A stretch of DNA of 64,000 bases, taken from positions 1 through 64,000 of the forward strand of contig JACCGJ010025938.1 of the NCBI GenBank assembly GCA_013407085.1, given 5' to 3'. Within the stretch, counting starts at the first letter, position 1, and every line of letters begins with the position of its first letter. Of the stretch, positions 20,992 to 32,700 are shown piece by piece. Under the pieces are notes generated by a model. It searched no databases and was not told where the DNA came from. It worked only from the letters and a program-made list of their open reading frames with translations. The translations under genes were made by a program, and so were the position numbers. This DNA comes from Atriophallophorus winterbourni. Lineage: Eukaryota > Platyhelminthes > Trematoda > Plagiorchiida > Microphallidae.

Positions 20992-22803
20992 TCATGATGA
21001 ATTTACAACATAATCTGGCAGATTGTTCCAAGTGAAACAAACTCGCACAACAACAAAATGTCGTCTGCAGTTGAGTCTCGAGTGAGGTACAGTTGGAGTA
21101 AATGTGTGAGCTCTTGTATTATGCGAGCTCCGTAGATTCAATAAGCATTGTAGAGGGTGATTTTCGATATTCAAAATATTATAAACCAGAATCAAATCCC
21201 CTCGGAGACGACAACGTGGATAATCAAATAAATTTAGCGTTTTGATTCGCTAATTGTAGGGTTTCCGGCTGAGTCCAGAGACAAGTTTGGTAGCTCGATG
21301 ATATATTCGTTGCAAAGTCGCAACATCTTTTTAAGCCATGGCGACCATGCTTGAACTGCATATTCTATCGTGGGTCTGATGTACGTATTTATAATACAGG
21401 GAAATGTCTGTTTTGAGAACCTACCGACAATTCTCTTCTAGGAGTGACAATTTCTGTGATGTTTTGCAATAGACGTAGTTGCAGTGGCTCGACATCCCTA
21501 GGGTGTTTCCCATTAACACACCCAAGTCCTCTTTTCCATTTTTTTACGAAAGGCTGTGTTCCAAGAAAATACTAGAACTCCACATATTTGCCAATGTTTA
21601 ACATGTGACACTTTTGGAAATTGAAAAATATGCGATTTTTTAGGGACCAAGCGTGGAGGTTGTCCAGATCCTTCTGAAGAAGTTCGCCGTCTTAGGACTT
21701 ACTTATATTCGACCACACTTTTATATTGTCCGCGAACAGTACGATCTTGCATTTGATGAGAGCCGGTATGTCATTATCATAAAGCGCGAAGAGGATTGGT
21801 CCGAGACGGGATTCCTGAGGCACTCCACTTGTCACGGATGTGTATTCGATGGAGCACCGTCCACAGAGACTTGAACAAGCCGATCGGTCAGGTAATTTTC
21901 TAACCAGGCCTATAGTCTGCCAGTGATACCACAACGTTCCAGCTTCTGCAAACGAATACTGTGGTTCACACGGTCAAATGCTTTCAACATATTGAGGTAA
22001 CATACATGGATATTATCCCCAACATCTACTGCTCAAGTCCAGTCGTCAAGGGTTAGCAGAAGGTTAGTAAGGCTGGAGTATCCCCTTCTAAAACCGTGTT
22101 GCGCTCCCGAAAATAGCTTATTTTCCTCAAGGTATTTGCTCAGTTTGTTTGCCACGATCCTTTCTAGTATCTTGGATACGGCGGACAACAAGGTAACAGG
22201 TCTGTAATTTGCGGGTTACGAATGTGCCCCGCCTTTGAAAATCGGGAAAATTCTACCAGATTTCCATTCAGTCGGTATGACACTTTGCGACAGCGATTCG
22301 CAGAATAACTGAGTCAGAGGTTCGCATAGAGATTGTGCACAATGCTTGAGTATATTCGGGGTAATTTTATCATAACCAGGGGATTTTCTGGGATTCAACG
22401 ATAGGAGAGTTCCCAGCACCTTTTCTTTGGTGATGGTTATTGTGTCTAATGGTATAGGATGCGTTATTTATGGATCCATTTGTATATCCACACTTTCCTT
22501 TGGACAAAATACTGTAGCATATTAATTTGCCAGAACATCCGTGGTGTCAGCTGCATTTGTGGTCATTCAAGAGGGCGTACGCAAGGCCGCAAATACTGGT
22601 TTCACTGAACACTAATTGTTCACAATTTGGTAAATAAGCTTGGGATTCCGTTTCATTTTAGACATTATGTCTGCTTGATACTGCATTTTGTCTTCAGGAA
22701 TAAGTTTAAGGAACTGGTTTCTTAGTTTTTGAAAGTTCTCCCATGTGGCATCGGTGGTTAACCGGCGATGGTTTCTCCAAGCTATATTTCGCTGTTTAAT
22801 CAA
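20992..22803 (-). pseudogene. LINE-B linker, RT and C-terminus, copy 3
   Basis: The RT N-terminal block LSLNPRKSPGYDKITPNILK (22,216-22,419) is followed, after the shared TGA near 22,030, by motif A. The frame at 21,692-21,934 then carries TSVTSGVPQESRLGPILFALY (motif B region) and VLFADNIKVW at the active site, where the second Asp is Asn. Downstream nucleotides encode a thumb region, and 20,992-21,195 encodes the C-terminal FTWNNLPDYVV, like FIWNYLPEEI of LINE-E. It is non-functional. Confidence 0.85.
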
Positions 22804-23722
22804 TTTTGGAGTGTGACTGTGAATTTTAAATTCGAATGCATTTTCACACTTTTTTGTATGAATGCTGAGTTTGAGTTGATTTTAAGGTTAAGCTTGGTCA
22901 AAATGCTCGACCACTGCTCTTTTACTCCGATGCCTCCAATTTGCCAATCGTTAATCAAACTTAGGGCGTTTGATAATTTAGATAGGCATACTTTTCTAAT
23001 GATTTTTGTTGTATAGTTTTTTCGCTCTGCTCGACATAGGTAGTCAAAATTCAAGACTAAATGGTCGCTCGAACCTAGCGGACAATCGTATGTAATGTTT
23101 TCGACAGAGTCTTCTTCCCTTGTCAAGATCAGATCGAGCATTGAAGGCATATCTCTGCCTCTGTATCTCGGATTAATTTCGACGTGATTATAAAAGAGAA
23201 TTTCGTCAAACAGTTGCTGGAAGATGGCAGCAGTGGAGCTCTGCGAAATTTTGTTTTTTTATTCAGCAAGTTAGGCTGATTAAAGTCTCTCATGATCAAG
23301 ATTCTGGTATGATATCTCAAAGCAATCAAGCGTAGCTTGTCGAGTAGATTTGTATTATACACTTCCGGGGCTGTTGGTGGACGATAAATTACGCCGATTA
23401 TGCGATCTTCGCCTGTAGTCGCTGTCGAAAAACACCAAAGCGTGTCCTGAAGCACCAACTCGGAATCCGTCAGTTCTTTGCACTTGAGTCTTTGATCATA
23501 ATAGAGTGCCACACCTCCTCCACGTGACGCACGGTCTCGGCGGAGCATCGACATACCGGTAATCTCTAACTCACAATCGTGGATTTCCGGGTTCAGCCAA
23601 GTTCGGGTAATGGCAATTAGCTGAGGTCGTTTATTCTCACACCGAGCGACAAGTTCGGCAAATTTGTTAATCAAGCATTGGGCATTCGTATAGAGGCATC
23701 CAAGAACAGTTTTGGTAAGCAA
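22800..23722 (-). pseudogene. LINE-B endonuclease, copy 3
   Basis: Two overlapping frames (23,129-23,722 and 22,800-23,150) cover the domain, with a frameshift near 23,235 in a T-run (seven T in a row here). Motifs are YTNAQCLINK, AITRTWLNP, GGGVALYY, GVIYRPP, LIMRDFNQP and SSDHLVLNF. The Glu-to-Arg substitution in TETW and Gly-to-Arg in GDFN match copies 1 and 2, while the residue after Phe is Asn here rather than Asp. Confidence 0.85.
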
Positions 23723-24486
23723 AGATGAATGGTGTCGTGTGATGACATAATCTGAGACAAACAGTCATTGTCACGCCGACTCCAGAAGAGTCGTCAATAT
23801 TCTGTTTTTTGACAAGTCAAGTTGCATATCGGTCGTTTCAGGTCGAGAGGCGCGAATCGAATCCTCTTTTTGACCAAAAAGATTGCTTTATCAGGCTTCA
23901 GTTCACTTTCGGGAGTCATTTGCGTTCGATTGCTGATTGTGTGTCTCAGCTGAAGATTCAATTCTTGGTTCAGTTGATAGGGATTCATCAATTCGAACAG
24001 TATTTAATGCAGAGTAGGCTGCATTTATATCATCATTTACACCTTTTGGGATTTTGTGTTTCCAGTTTTTTTCCAGTTGGAAGTACAGTATCAACCTTGG
24101 TAGTCATTAGGAAGTTTATTTTCAGTGGACGTGGCCCATTACCGTTGTAGTTTGCTGAGTAAGGCACTCTAAAATTATCAACGGCAACGGCCTTTTGGAC
24201 GAAAATGGTATTAGCCAGAAAACTCCATTGCCTGTATTCATGCTTAGCTCGCTCGTTAGCCTCAGGATTGCCTGCCAGTTATGGAACTCCGAGAATGATG
24301 AGATGGCGATTAGATGTCTTTCGTTTGTCGTATATATTGTTCCTCCTTTCGGACCATGGAATATCAGCATGAATACGAATATTCAGTGAATTGATAGACC
24401 CAAGTACGTAGTAGTATGTTTTACAGGTCACGCTCATTTTCTAAGTTAACCCTCAACAGTCTGGGTTATCCTGATGAGGTAAATCA

Positions 24487-24743
24487 CGTATACTAAATCG
24501 TAAACCAAAAATGATTTATTATTTCTTTACGGATTTATTCAAGCAACGGTAAATTGACACCCAATTCATTCTTTGTCGGCATCAGCAGAACCTGCTTTCG
24601 GTTATACTCAACCTGCAGAGAAATCGAAAACAGCAACTCCGTTATTGTAAAAAACCGCAAATAGCGTTAACAATCAATACATAGTCACCAATGAACCCCG
24701 CTTGTGAGTTAATTGTTGTTATGAAAGCAAAGCATAATTGTAA
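24487..24743. repeat. R2 distal fragment cut by Gypsy element
   Basis: Matches 6,953-7,187 of unit 1 and stops abruptly at AGCATAATTGTAA, where the Gypsy 5' LTR begins. Confidence 0.65.
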
Positions 24744-25016
24744 TGGGAAAAGACGTTTATTTTCCCTAAAACATGATTATAATTTGATCATTACGTTTAT
24801 AATTTGATCATATTCTCCCTTTAGTGTGATCGGTCAATCGAATCCTTGACATTCTCAGCCTATATATATGGATGAGTAAACCATGTTTGTTAATATTGGA
24901 AGTGAGCTCCCATACGAACTTCTCTGAAGCTTTGGTCTTCTCTCTCAATAGTCGGTTGGGCAATATTGTGGGAAGCATAGACGGTGCATTATTAGCTCCA
25001 TATCAAGAACGTAACA
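24744..25016 (+). repeat. Gypsy-1 5' LTR
   Basis: Begins TG directly at the break in the R2 repeat and ends CA just before TTTGGCGACGG. It is 273 bp long and contains a TATATATA box at about 24,861. Without a 3' LTR partner the boundaries rest on the flank junction and the TG...CA ends. Confidence 0.75.
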
Positions 25017-25049
25017 GTTTGGCGACGGATTTGTTCAAGTTACGAAATC

Positions 25050-26072
25050 ATGGAACAATCCAAGATATAAATTCTTTTGGAGCGACAAATGATGCTAATG
25101 GAACTTCTTCTGCAGAAGCAAGTACCAATCACAGAACCTCGTGCTATTCCACCCTCCGTTGACGGAATTGCGAACAGCATCGCAGAATTCTCCTATGATC
25201 CGGAAGCTAACGTCACATTTGAAACTTGGTTCAGGCGTTATGAAGATCTTTTTCGTGTTGATTTTTCAGCCCAAGATGATGCATGGAAAGTCCGGCTGCT
25301 GCTGCTACGTAAACTTGGCCCAGCAGAGCTGGATAAGTACTGCAACCTGATCCTTCATAAGAATCTTCGGGATAGAACTTTTGATGAGACGATCAAGTCA
25401 CTGATTGAACTTTTCAGTGAGCAGGTATCTCTCTTCAACACTCGATACAGGTGCCTCAAGCTGAAAATGAATGACACTGACGACTTCCTGACACACATGG
25501 GCATTTTCAATCGCGAATGTGAATGCTTCAAGTTGCGATCCCTCACAGACGACCAGTTCAAGTCCTTGATATTCATATGCAGCCTGGTATCTTCGCGTTT
25601 TGCTGATATTCGAACGCGATTGCTCAACAAACTTGAGCAAGAACCCTCATTCACTCCCCAAGCCATTGGTGATGAATATCTACGACTGGTCCGTCTTCAA
25701 GAAGATTCGGCAATGATTCAACATGGGAATCATGGCACCGACACCGTCCATGCCGTTCAGCAAAGCAATTGGCATTCGCCACAAGTTTCCAGCGCGAAGA
25801 AGCCACCGTCTTCATGTTGGCATTGCGGAGCCTGGCACTATGTCCGATATTGTATCTTTAAACAACACCGTTGCAGTCAGTGCAACGTCACAGGCCACAA
25901 AGAAGGATTCTGCAGATCCAGAACGAAACAACAAGTTTCGTCGAAACCAAAGATTTCGAGGCCATTTTCAAAGCCGCAGCAAAACCAGCAGAGGTTAGCA
26001 TCAAATCCCAGGACTCTTGGAAGCATTCACCAAGCGGACACGTGCTCAGCGTCACAACAACATTCCAAGTAA
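25050..26072 (+). pseudogene. Gypsy-1 gag
   Basis: The likely start is the ATG at 25,050, followed after six codons by an in-frame TAA (25,068); from there the frame is open to 26,072. It encodes the retrotransposon capsid region (FETWFRRYEDLF, then LLLRKLGPAELDKY) and two zinc knuckles near the C-terminus, CWHCGAWHYVRYC (CX2CX3HX4C, one residue short) and CSQCNVTGHKEGFC (canonical CCHC). This matches gag of the K02A2.6-like Gypsy group widespread in invertebrates. Its last 200 bases overlap the pol frame, which is in the -1 register. I see no canonical slippery heptamer in the overlap. Confidence 0.9.
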
Positions 26073-28975
26073 GTTCATCTCCGAGACGGCGGTTCATCTC
26101 AATCCACATCAACGGTATACCCGTTCAGCTTCAACTGGATACAGCATCGGACATCACAATCATCTCCGAAGCAATTTGGAAAAATCTTGGCAGCCCACGT
26201 ATCTATTCAACATGTCCGCCTGCAACCAGTGCCTGTGGTGGATCACTCAAATTAATCGGGCAACTGAAGTGTTGTGTGCCTTTCCGAGAGAAAACAGCAC
26301 CATGTACCTGCTACATCACCAAAGCGAACTTGAATCTTCTCGGACTAGATTGGATCGAAGTTCTACAACTGGCAGATCAGCCAATCAATGCTCTGTGCAA
26401 CCAAATCCAGTGCAGCAGTGCACCCTCAAACAGAATCGATCGAATTGTCAGCCGGTTTTCCGATCTGTTCAAAGAGGATCTTGGTAAGTGCAAGCATACA
26501 CAAGCAGTCCATCAACTTCGTCCAGGAGCCAAGCCAGTATTTCGCCCCAAACGACCTGTACCATATGCCTCACTTCCCCAAGTCGAGATGGAACTACAGC
26601 GTCTACATTAACTTGGAATCATCTCTCCGGTAACGTACTCGTCTTGGGCAGCACCCATCGTCGTGGGGAAGAAAACCAATGGCTCGATTCGCCTTTGCGC
26701 AGATTTCTCGACTGGTCTCAATGATGCACTTGAGACTCACGACTACCCGCTCCCGTTACCAGATGATCTCTTCACCATACTTAATGGCGGCACCTGCTTT
26801 GCGAAACTCGATCTGGCAGAAGCCTATTTTCAAGTGGAAGTCGCACCTGAATCACGTGAGTTTTTAACGATCAATACCCATCGTGGACTGTATCAATTCA
26901 ACAGACTCCCATTTGGCGTCAAGACCGTACCCGCGATCTTCCGACAAGCGATCGACACGATTTTGGCAGGTATTCCAGGCGTTGCGGTCTACATGGACGA
27001 CATTCTAATCGTTGGCAGAAACACGGGTGAGCTACAGTCTCGTACGGAAGATGTTTTACAAAGGATACAAGACAGCGGTCTCCGGCTTCGTACAGAGAAA
27101 TGCCAGTTTTACCTGGATTCCATCAAATACCTTGGTTTCATCTTCGATGCTTCTGGTCGTCATCCTGATCCAGCGAATATCCAAGCTATTCAATGAATGC
27201 CGGCACTCACAGATGTCTCTACGCTTCGTTCATTTCTTGGACTGGTAAGTTACTACAGCGCTTTCTTGCCATCACTACACAATGTTCGTGCACCGCTCAA
27301 CAGCCTTCTCCAGAAAGACATGGCATGGAACTGGTCACCCGATTGCGAAGATGCTTTCGTCACAGTGAAAACAATGCTGAGTTCCGAGCTGCTGCTGACG
27401 CATTACGATCCGTTATTACCAATCGTTGTAGCCGCTGATGCTTCTAGCCATGGCGTTGGTGCGGTCATCTCTCACAAATTTCCAGACGGAACGGAGAAAG
27501 CTATCATGCATGCATCACGAACACTGACACCAGCAAAGAAAAAGTACGGCCAGATAGAAAAGGAAGCGTTGGCCCTCGTGTTCGCAGTCAAACGGTTTCA
27601 CAAGTTGATCTACGGTCGAAGTTTCACCCTGCTGACGGACCACAAACCGCTCATTTCGGTATTTGGATCGAAGAAAGAGATCCCTGCTCATTCAGCCAAT
27701 CGTCTGCAACGTTGAGCCCTCACTCTTCTTGGTTACGATTTCAAGATTCGATACCGCAGAACAGAAGATTTTGGTCAAGCAGACGCCCTATCCCGTCTAC
27801 CCTCAAACGAAACTGGCAGTGACGGGGACGTGGTGATTGCAGTTCTATCTACTGAGCGGTATGTACGTGATCAGTTAACCACAGCAGTTCGAAATCTTCC
27901 CGTGACGGTCGCAGATATCAAGAGGACCCTGAACGACGACGAGGTTCTCTCAGAAGCTATCAGGTATGTTCAATCTGGATGGCCTAGGCTAGCACCACAA
28001 TTGAATGACAATCAACTGTTCCAAAGACGGGAATCCTTATCAATCGTGGATGACTGTCTCATGTTTGGTGCTCGTTATTCCCGCTGCTTTGCATCAACGG
28101 GTCATACGTCAATTTCATGCTGGACATCCGGGGATCAATCGGATCAAAGCAATCGCCCGAAGTTTCGCCTACTGGCCAGGGATGGACGCTGACATCACCG
28201 AGTTTGTCAGGCGCTGTTCCAATTGTCAGCAAGCGGCGAAACTTCCTGCTCACGCAACACCGGTTCGGTGGCCTCGACCTGACAAAGCATGGTCGCGTAT
28301 ACACATTGACTTCGCCGGCCCACTCAACGGAACCACCTACTTAGTCTTGGTAGACGCTTATTCGAAATGGCCAGAAATCGTTCCGCTCTCTCCTGCCACA
28401 AGTTCGACCACAATCAGAGCACTCGCTTCACTATTCAGCCAACACGGAGTTCCCGACACCATTGTCTCAGATAATGGATCGCAATTCACATCAGCTTATT
28501 TTGCCGGATTCTGCAAGAAGAATGCAATTGAGCATATCCGGACTCCGATCTACCATCCCCAATCGAACGGACAAGCGGAGAGGTTTGTCCACACGTTCAA
28601 AAGAGCAATGCTCAAGTTCCGATGGGAGGGGACTACCGTCGACAAATTGCAACGATTCCTGTTAGTCTACCGGACGACCCCACACGATTCCCTGATGAAT
28701 AGTCAAACGCCAGCAGAGGCACTAATGGGTAGAAAACTTCGTACAGTCAATAACGCAATGGTCCCGAAGCCACCGCAACCTCACGTTCATCAGCATCTCA
28801 GTCAGAGGAGCTTCAAAGTGGGATCCAGCGTCTATGCTCGTGATTATCGACAACGAAGAAACCCATGGATCGAGGGCAAGGTTGTATGTCGTAGAGGTAG
28901 CGTTATGTTCGACATCCAAGTTGGAAACGACGTTTGAATACGCCATCTCAATCAATTGAGACCAAGAGAAAGACA
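25871..28975 (+). pseudogene. Gypsy-1 pol (protease, RT, RNase H, integrase)
   Basis: Domains in order: retropepsin with LQLDTASDITIIS (near 26,130), RT with [25 protein letters not shown] and [10 protein letters not shown] (26,663-27,196), RNase H with IVVAADASSHGVGAV, EKEALALVFAVKRF and LLTDHKPL (27,197-27,715), integrase HHCC finger (HAGHPG ... CSNCQ) and core with HIDFAGPL, VSDNGSQF and HPQSNGQAER (28,005-28,937). Active-site residues look intact. Breaks are TAA at 26,609, TGA at 27,194, TGA at 27,713, a frameshift near 28,070, and TGA at 28,935, close to the natural end. Confidence 0.95.
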
Positions 28976-29102
28976 GTCGGAGTTAGAAACTTCGGAACCA
29001 GTGAATCTTCCGTTGGATCTTCTATTTGATACCTTCCAGCTCCCATCTCCTCCGGTTGAAATACCGCCTGACATTATCGCTCCCGATCTCGCACTAGAAC
29101 CC

Positions 29103-29530
29103 CGTATGTTGAATGTCATATCATTCATGGCCGCCCAATTGGACACGTCGTACAAATAATTTTGCTGTTTTTCACAATCATCTACGGAACTGTTAGGCGT
29201 CCATATTTGCACATCATTCGTGAACAGGACCATCTTAAATTAAATGAGGGGGTAAATAGTTAATGGAAAAGAGAAGGTTTACCACATACACCTATGTGAC
29301 ACCGAGTGGAGGGTTTTGAACTTTTTGAATAGCACTCCATTAATTGTAACTCGGGTGCGTCTATCTAACAGGTAATTGCACAAACATGAGAGGATTGGTT
29401 CATATATTCCTAAAAGTAAGAGTTTTCGGCAAAATAAATGTAGGTTTACTCTGCTAAAATCTTTAGAAATGTTCAAGTAACCGACATGAATGCAAAAACT
29501 GCTATTCAAATTTATCGTCCACTCGTCTAA
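29103..29530 (-). mobile_element. LINE-F remnant with empty HHR246 site, unit 4
   Basis: On the minus strand, the 29,279-29,509 frame encodes YLNISKDFSRVNLHLF and NYLLDRRTRVTINGVL of RT. The segment 29,103-29,233 encodes VLFTNDVQIW and the following stretch. Between them GAGGGGGTAAATA (29,246-29,258) occurs once with no HHR246 insert, so the two RT halves are contiguous here. This is the pre-insertion state of the site. Confidence 0.85.
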
Positions 29531-29784
29531 TAAGTACCACGGTAAAATCTAAATGTGATATGTTTTTGGTATTGTTTATGTTGGCCATCTTGGTCAATGC
29601 CGACCAAGGATTTACATCAAAAGCGCATGATTGATTCAAGCTCCGCAGTATCTGAAAGCTCTAAAATATCCGGTTTGAGAGCACAGATCTCTCCTAGAGC
29701 GCTCACAGCGATAGGTTGTACTCAGTTTTTCGGTGTAATTTGCAGGTTAACGGCGTGATGTACGATCAGCAGCACCCACTAGTA
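29531..29784. repeat. Repeat R fragment, unit 4
   Basis: Matches the start of R (equivalent to 5,750-6,005), cut off at CACTAGTATAT where LINE-C begins. It is the last trace of the tandem units. Confidence 0.7.
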
Positions 29785-32700
29785 TATAAAGAAAATGCTA
29801 TCTGAAGTTGGTATATCATCAGAAGCTGAGGTTCATGGTATAGATGTTGATGTGGAAATATCAACGACAATATCCATGTCTAATAAATTGGGGATAACTG
29901 TTGATGGTTTTACTGCGTTGCAACGCTTGGGAAGGCATTTGCGCTGTAAGTGTGTGTTGTCTGGCTTGATCAACACATTGGAAATTTGAGGCAAAGATTT
30001 TAAATAAATATATGCAACGCATAATTTTTTAACACATTTTATTAAAACCGGGGCACAACTGCGGTTGGAAGGCTTTCTAAGCCGCATCACAGATGCAGAT
30101 TCTAGAGGAGGCCATATCGAGACATTACTCTCTTCTTAAGGTCCACTAAAAGGTATCTATCGCCTGCATTAAAAAGAATAATGTTTTTAGCACGGTTCTG
30201 ACGCTGCTTAAATTCTGAGGTCAACGACACTATTAATCAACCAGTTTGTTTAAGTAAATCAGAGTCTAACACGTAACTAAGGTAAAGAAGTATAGCTAGT
30301 GGTTCAAATTACTGCAAATTTTAGGAACCGTGGACAGCTTATCCGCGACTGATTCAATCTTGTTTTCTAGGCTCCGTACAGTGGACAGAACCGTGGACAT
30401 ATTTCCATCAAAAACCACCGAACATTTTTTAATTAAGATGTAGTTCGGCGTGTTGCTCTTGAAGATTTCAATAGCTCGTTATTAGACATATCGACAGTAT
30501 AAATATAAATATGCGTAGTGCAGATAAAAGACTTGCCAAAATTCCGAACACCGCGCCTTGTTTTTGGTAACTTGCGTTCTGCGCCTTTTTCGGAAGCCGG
30601 CATATATTCACAATGATGAGAAAGTTTATATCAACTGGAATAAGTTTTCGAATCTTCTCAGAGACAACGACTGCACTGAATTTTTTCTTTCTTCAGACTT
30701 TAATCGTGTTTCTTCGATTTTCCATGATAATCTCTTAGCATGTCTTCGGAGTTCGTCTACCTCTCATATTAGGAGAAGTAAACATAACCCCTTCTCGAAA
30801 AAAGATTGCTCGGCTCTCTACTTCTGCGAATCATAAGTTTGACTTTTTCTCTGTAATACGCCGACACGAGCTATGTAACTCTCTCCCAGGTATTAAAATT
30901 CGCCTTCTAGAGCGTCAAGAAAGAAAGGCTTCAAGCAGTAACTCAAAGACCAAGTCCTTGAATACTCTTACGAAGAATAGATGTATCTCATTAAAATGTG
31001 ACATTTCTCTAATTATTAATCAAAACGATAATAAGTAAGTAGTCACTACTGACCCGCCCACATTAAGTTAGGCTTTCTCTTCATTCTTCAGCAGCTCATT
31101 TAATAATAACATTTATCATCCACCGGCAAACAATAACGTTCCCTTAAATACTATTAACTCCTTTATTTTGACTTTAAAAAAAGAAAAGATATTTCCCGTC
31201 GAAGTAAAATTTCTAACAAGCTCAAAGGTGTAGGTTTTAATATCAGCCATCTTACACAACAGCAGTGAAGATGTTACCTTACTCCTATCAAAACATTTCA
31301 ATATTTCTCTCAAAACCGGAATCTTTCCAACTCACTGGAATCACTCGGTTATTATCCCTCGCTTAAAATCTGGTAATTCGAACCTCGTTACGAATTATCG
31401 ACCTATTAATCGCACTCCTATTCTCTCTAGGTTATTTGAAAAGTTAATTAAGAAATCTTTGTTGGACTACCTTGGCCCAGATGCGTTCTCTCCAGTCCAA
31501 CATGGTTTCCTAAACTAAACTAAAAATCTTGTGCAACCTTCCAGTTAGAATATTTAGATCTCATAACCAGTTTACTAGACCAAGGATTATCAGTTATTAT
31601 TGTATTCGTAGACATAAGCAAGGCTTTTTTCGGGTTCCACATACGCTACTCGTTTTGAAGTTATCATATTTAGGTATTCATGGGCCTTTATTAAGCTGGT
31701 TTCATTATTTTCTGTCTGATCGCACTTTTTCAGTTAGCGTTAACGGTGTTACTTCACATAATCAGCCGTCTCCAAGTAGCGTAATTCAGGGCAGCGTTCT
31801 AGGCCGCCTTCTTTTTCTCATCTATGTTAAATTATGCATAAAAACATGCTTTACCATAACGTATTCATTATAAAAACAAAAAGAGAAAAAAACGCTAAAA
31901 ATGCGAAAAATATTGTTTTTTGTGATCTTTTTTATCGTTTATAATAAATGTACTATTTCATAATGATAACCTCTCACGATGATGGTAAAGAGAAAATTTT
32001 CAATTGTGTTCCAGTGTCTTCGACTCCGAAACCAACTCTGATACTGGTCCTTGCTTCTTCCGTGTAAGACTGATTCTTCTACATGAACCGAAATCCATAC
32101 TGGCCAACAGTTTTGGTTTCCCTTATTCGACAATTCCTCGACCTTCCTGAATCGTAAAACCGGCCTAAGCCTCATGCAATTTGAACCACAATCTCTCTCT
32201 ATCCACTCCATTTTCAGTTCAGTTTACACAGGACAGTATGTGGCTAACGAGCCAATCGAGCGTCCATAATTTCTTTCGGTGGAAAGCTACAGAGAAGCAA
32301 CCGCCACTGCCAAAGCGTTTTTTCTTATTGTGATTTGGATATCCTCGACGATCGTGCCGCCAAGGGATAAGCCAATCGAACGTCCAGAATTTCCGTCTGT
32401 GAAAAGCTTCAAAGGAGCGCCCACCATTGCCAAAGTTGGTTCGTTTTCCTCTGGTATCCTCGTCGTATGCGAAGGTACGTCCGATGTTTTCCAAGCCGTC
32501 CTTTGGTCCCAGAATTTGTAGCTGCGACTGAGAAAAACGGAAAGGGTTTCTCTTCACCAAGCCGGTGAGAGGTTAGCTATGGAAAATTGGTGCTTACATT
32601 TAAAACATGACATTTAAACGAGGCATTATACAACAGGATTTTTTTAAATTGTGGTCAAAACCATATAATTTCAAAATAAACAAGAAATGGACAATTCTGA

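Larger units (their letters stand above)
20936..24486 (-). mobile_element. LINE-B copy 3, most complete copy
   Basis: On the minus strand: ORF1 (24,486 to about 23,800), EN (23,722-22,800), linker (22,803-22,612), RT (22,419-21,240) and C-terminal region (to 20,992). It is the only copy with the RT active-site half and C-terminus. It carries stops and frameshifts and shares the catalytic Glu-to-Arg change and the RT TGA with copies 1 and 2. Confidence 0.9.
24744..29102 (+). mobile_element. Gypsy-1 LTR retrotransposon, 3' LTR lost
   Basis: A Ty3/Gypsy element with 5' LTR (24,744-25,016), a probable primer-binding region starting at TTTGGCGACGG (25,018), gag, protease, RT, RNase H and integrase in standard order. 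It ends abruptly at 29,102 against LINE-F sequence (equivalent to 7,849), so the 3' LTR and part of the flanking R2/LINE-F were lost in one deletion. No envelope-like frame is present. Coding frames are broken at about six places. Confidence 0.95.

Noticed and set aside
25871..26072. Programmed -1 frameshift site between Gypsy-1 gag and pol
   Set aside because: The frames are in the right register, but no canonical X XXY YYZ heptamer was found in the overlap; left open.
25017..29102. Envelope gene making Gypsy-1 an errantivirus
   Set aside because: No frame or space for env between the integrase end and the truncation at 29,102.
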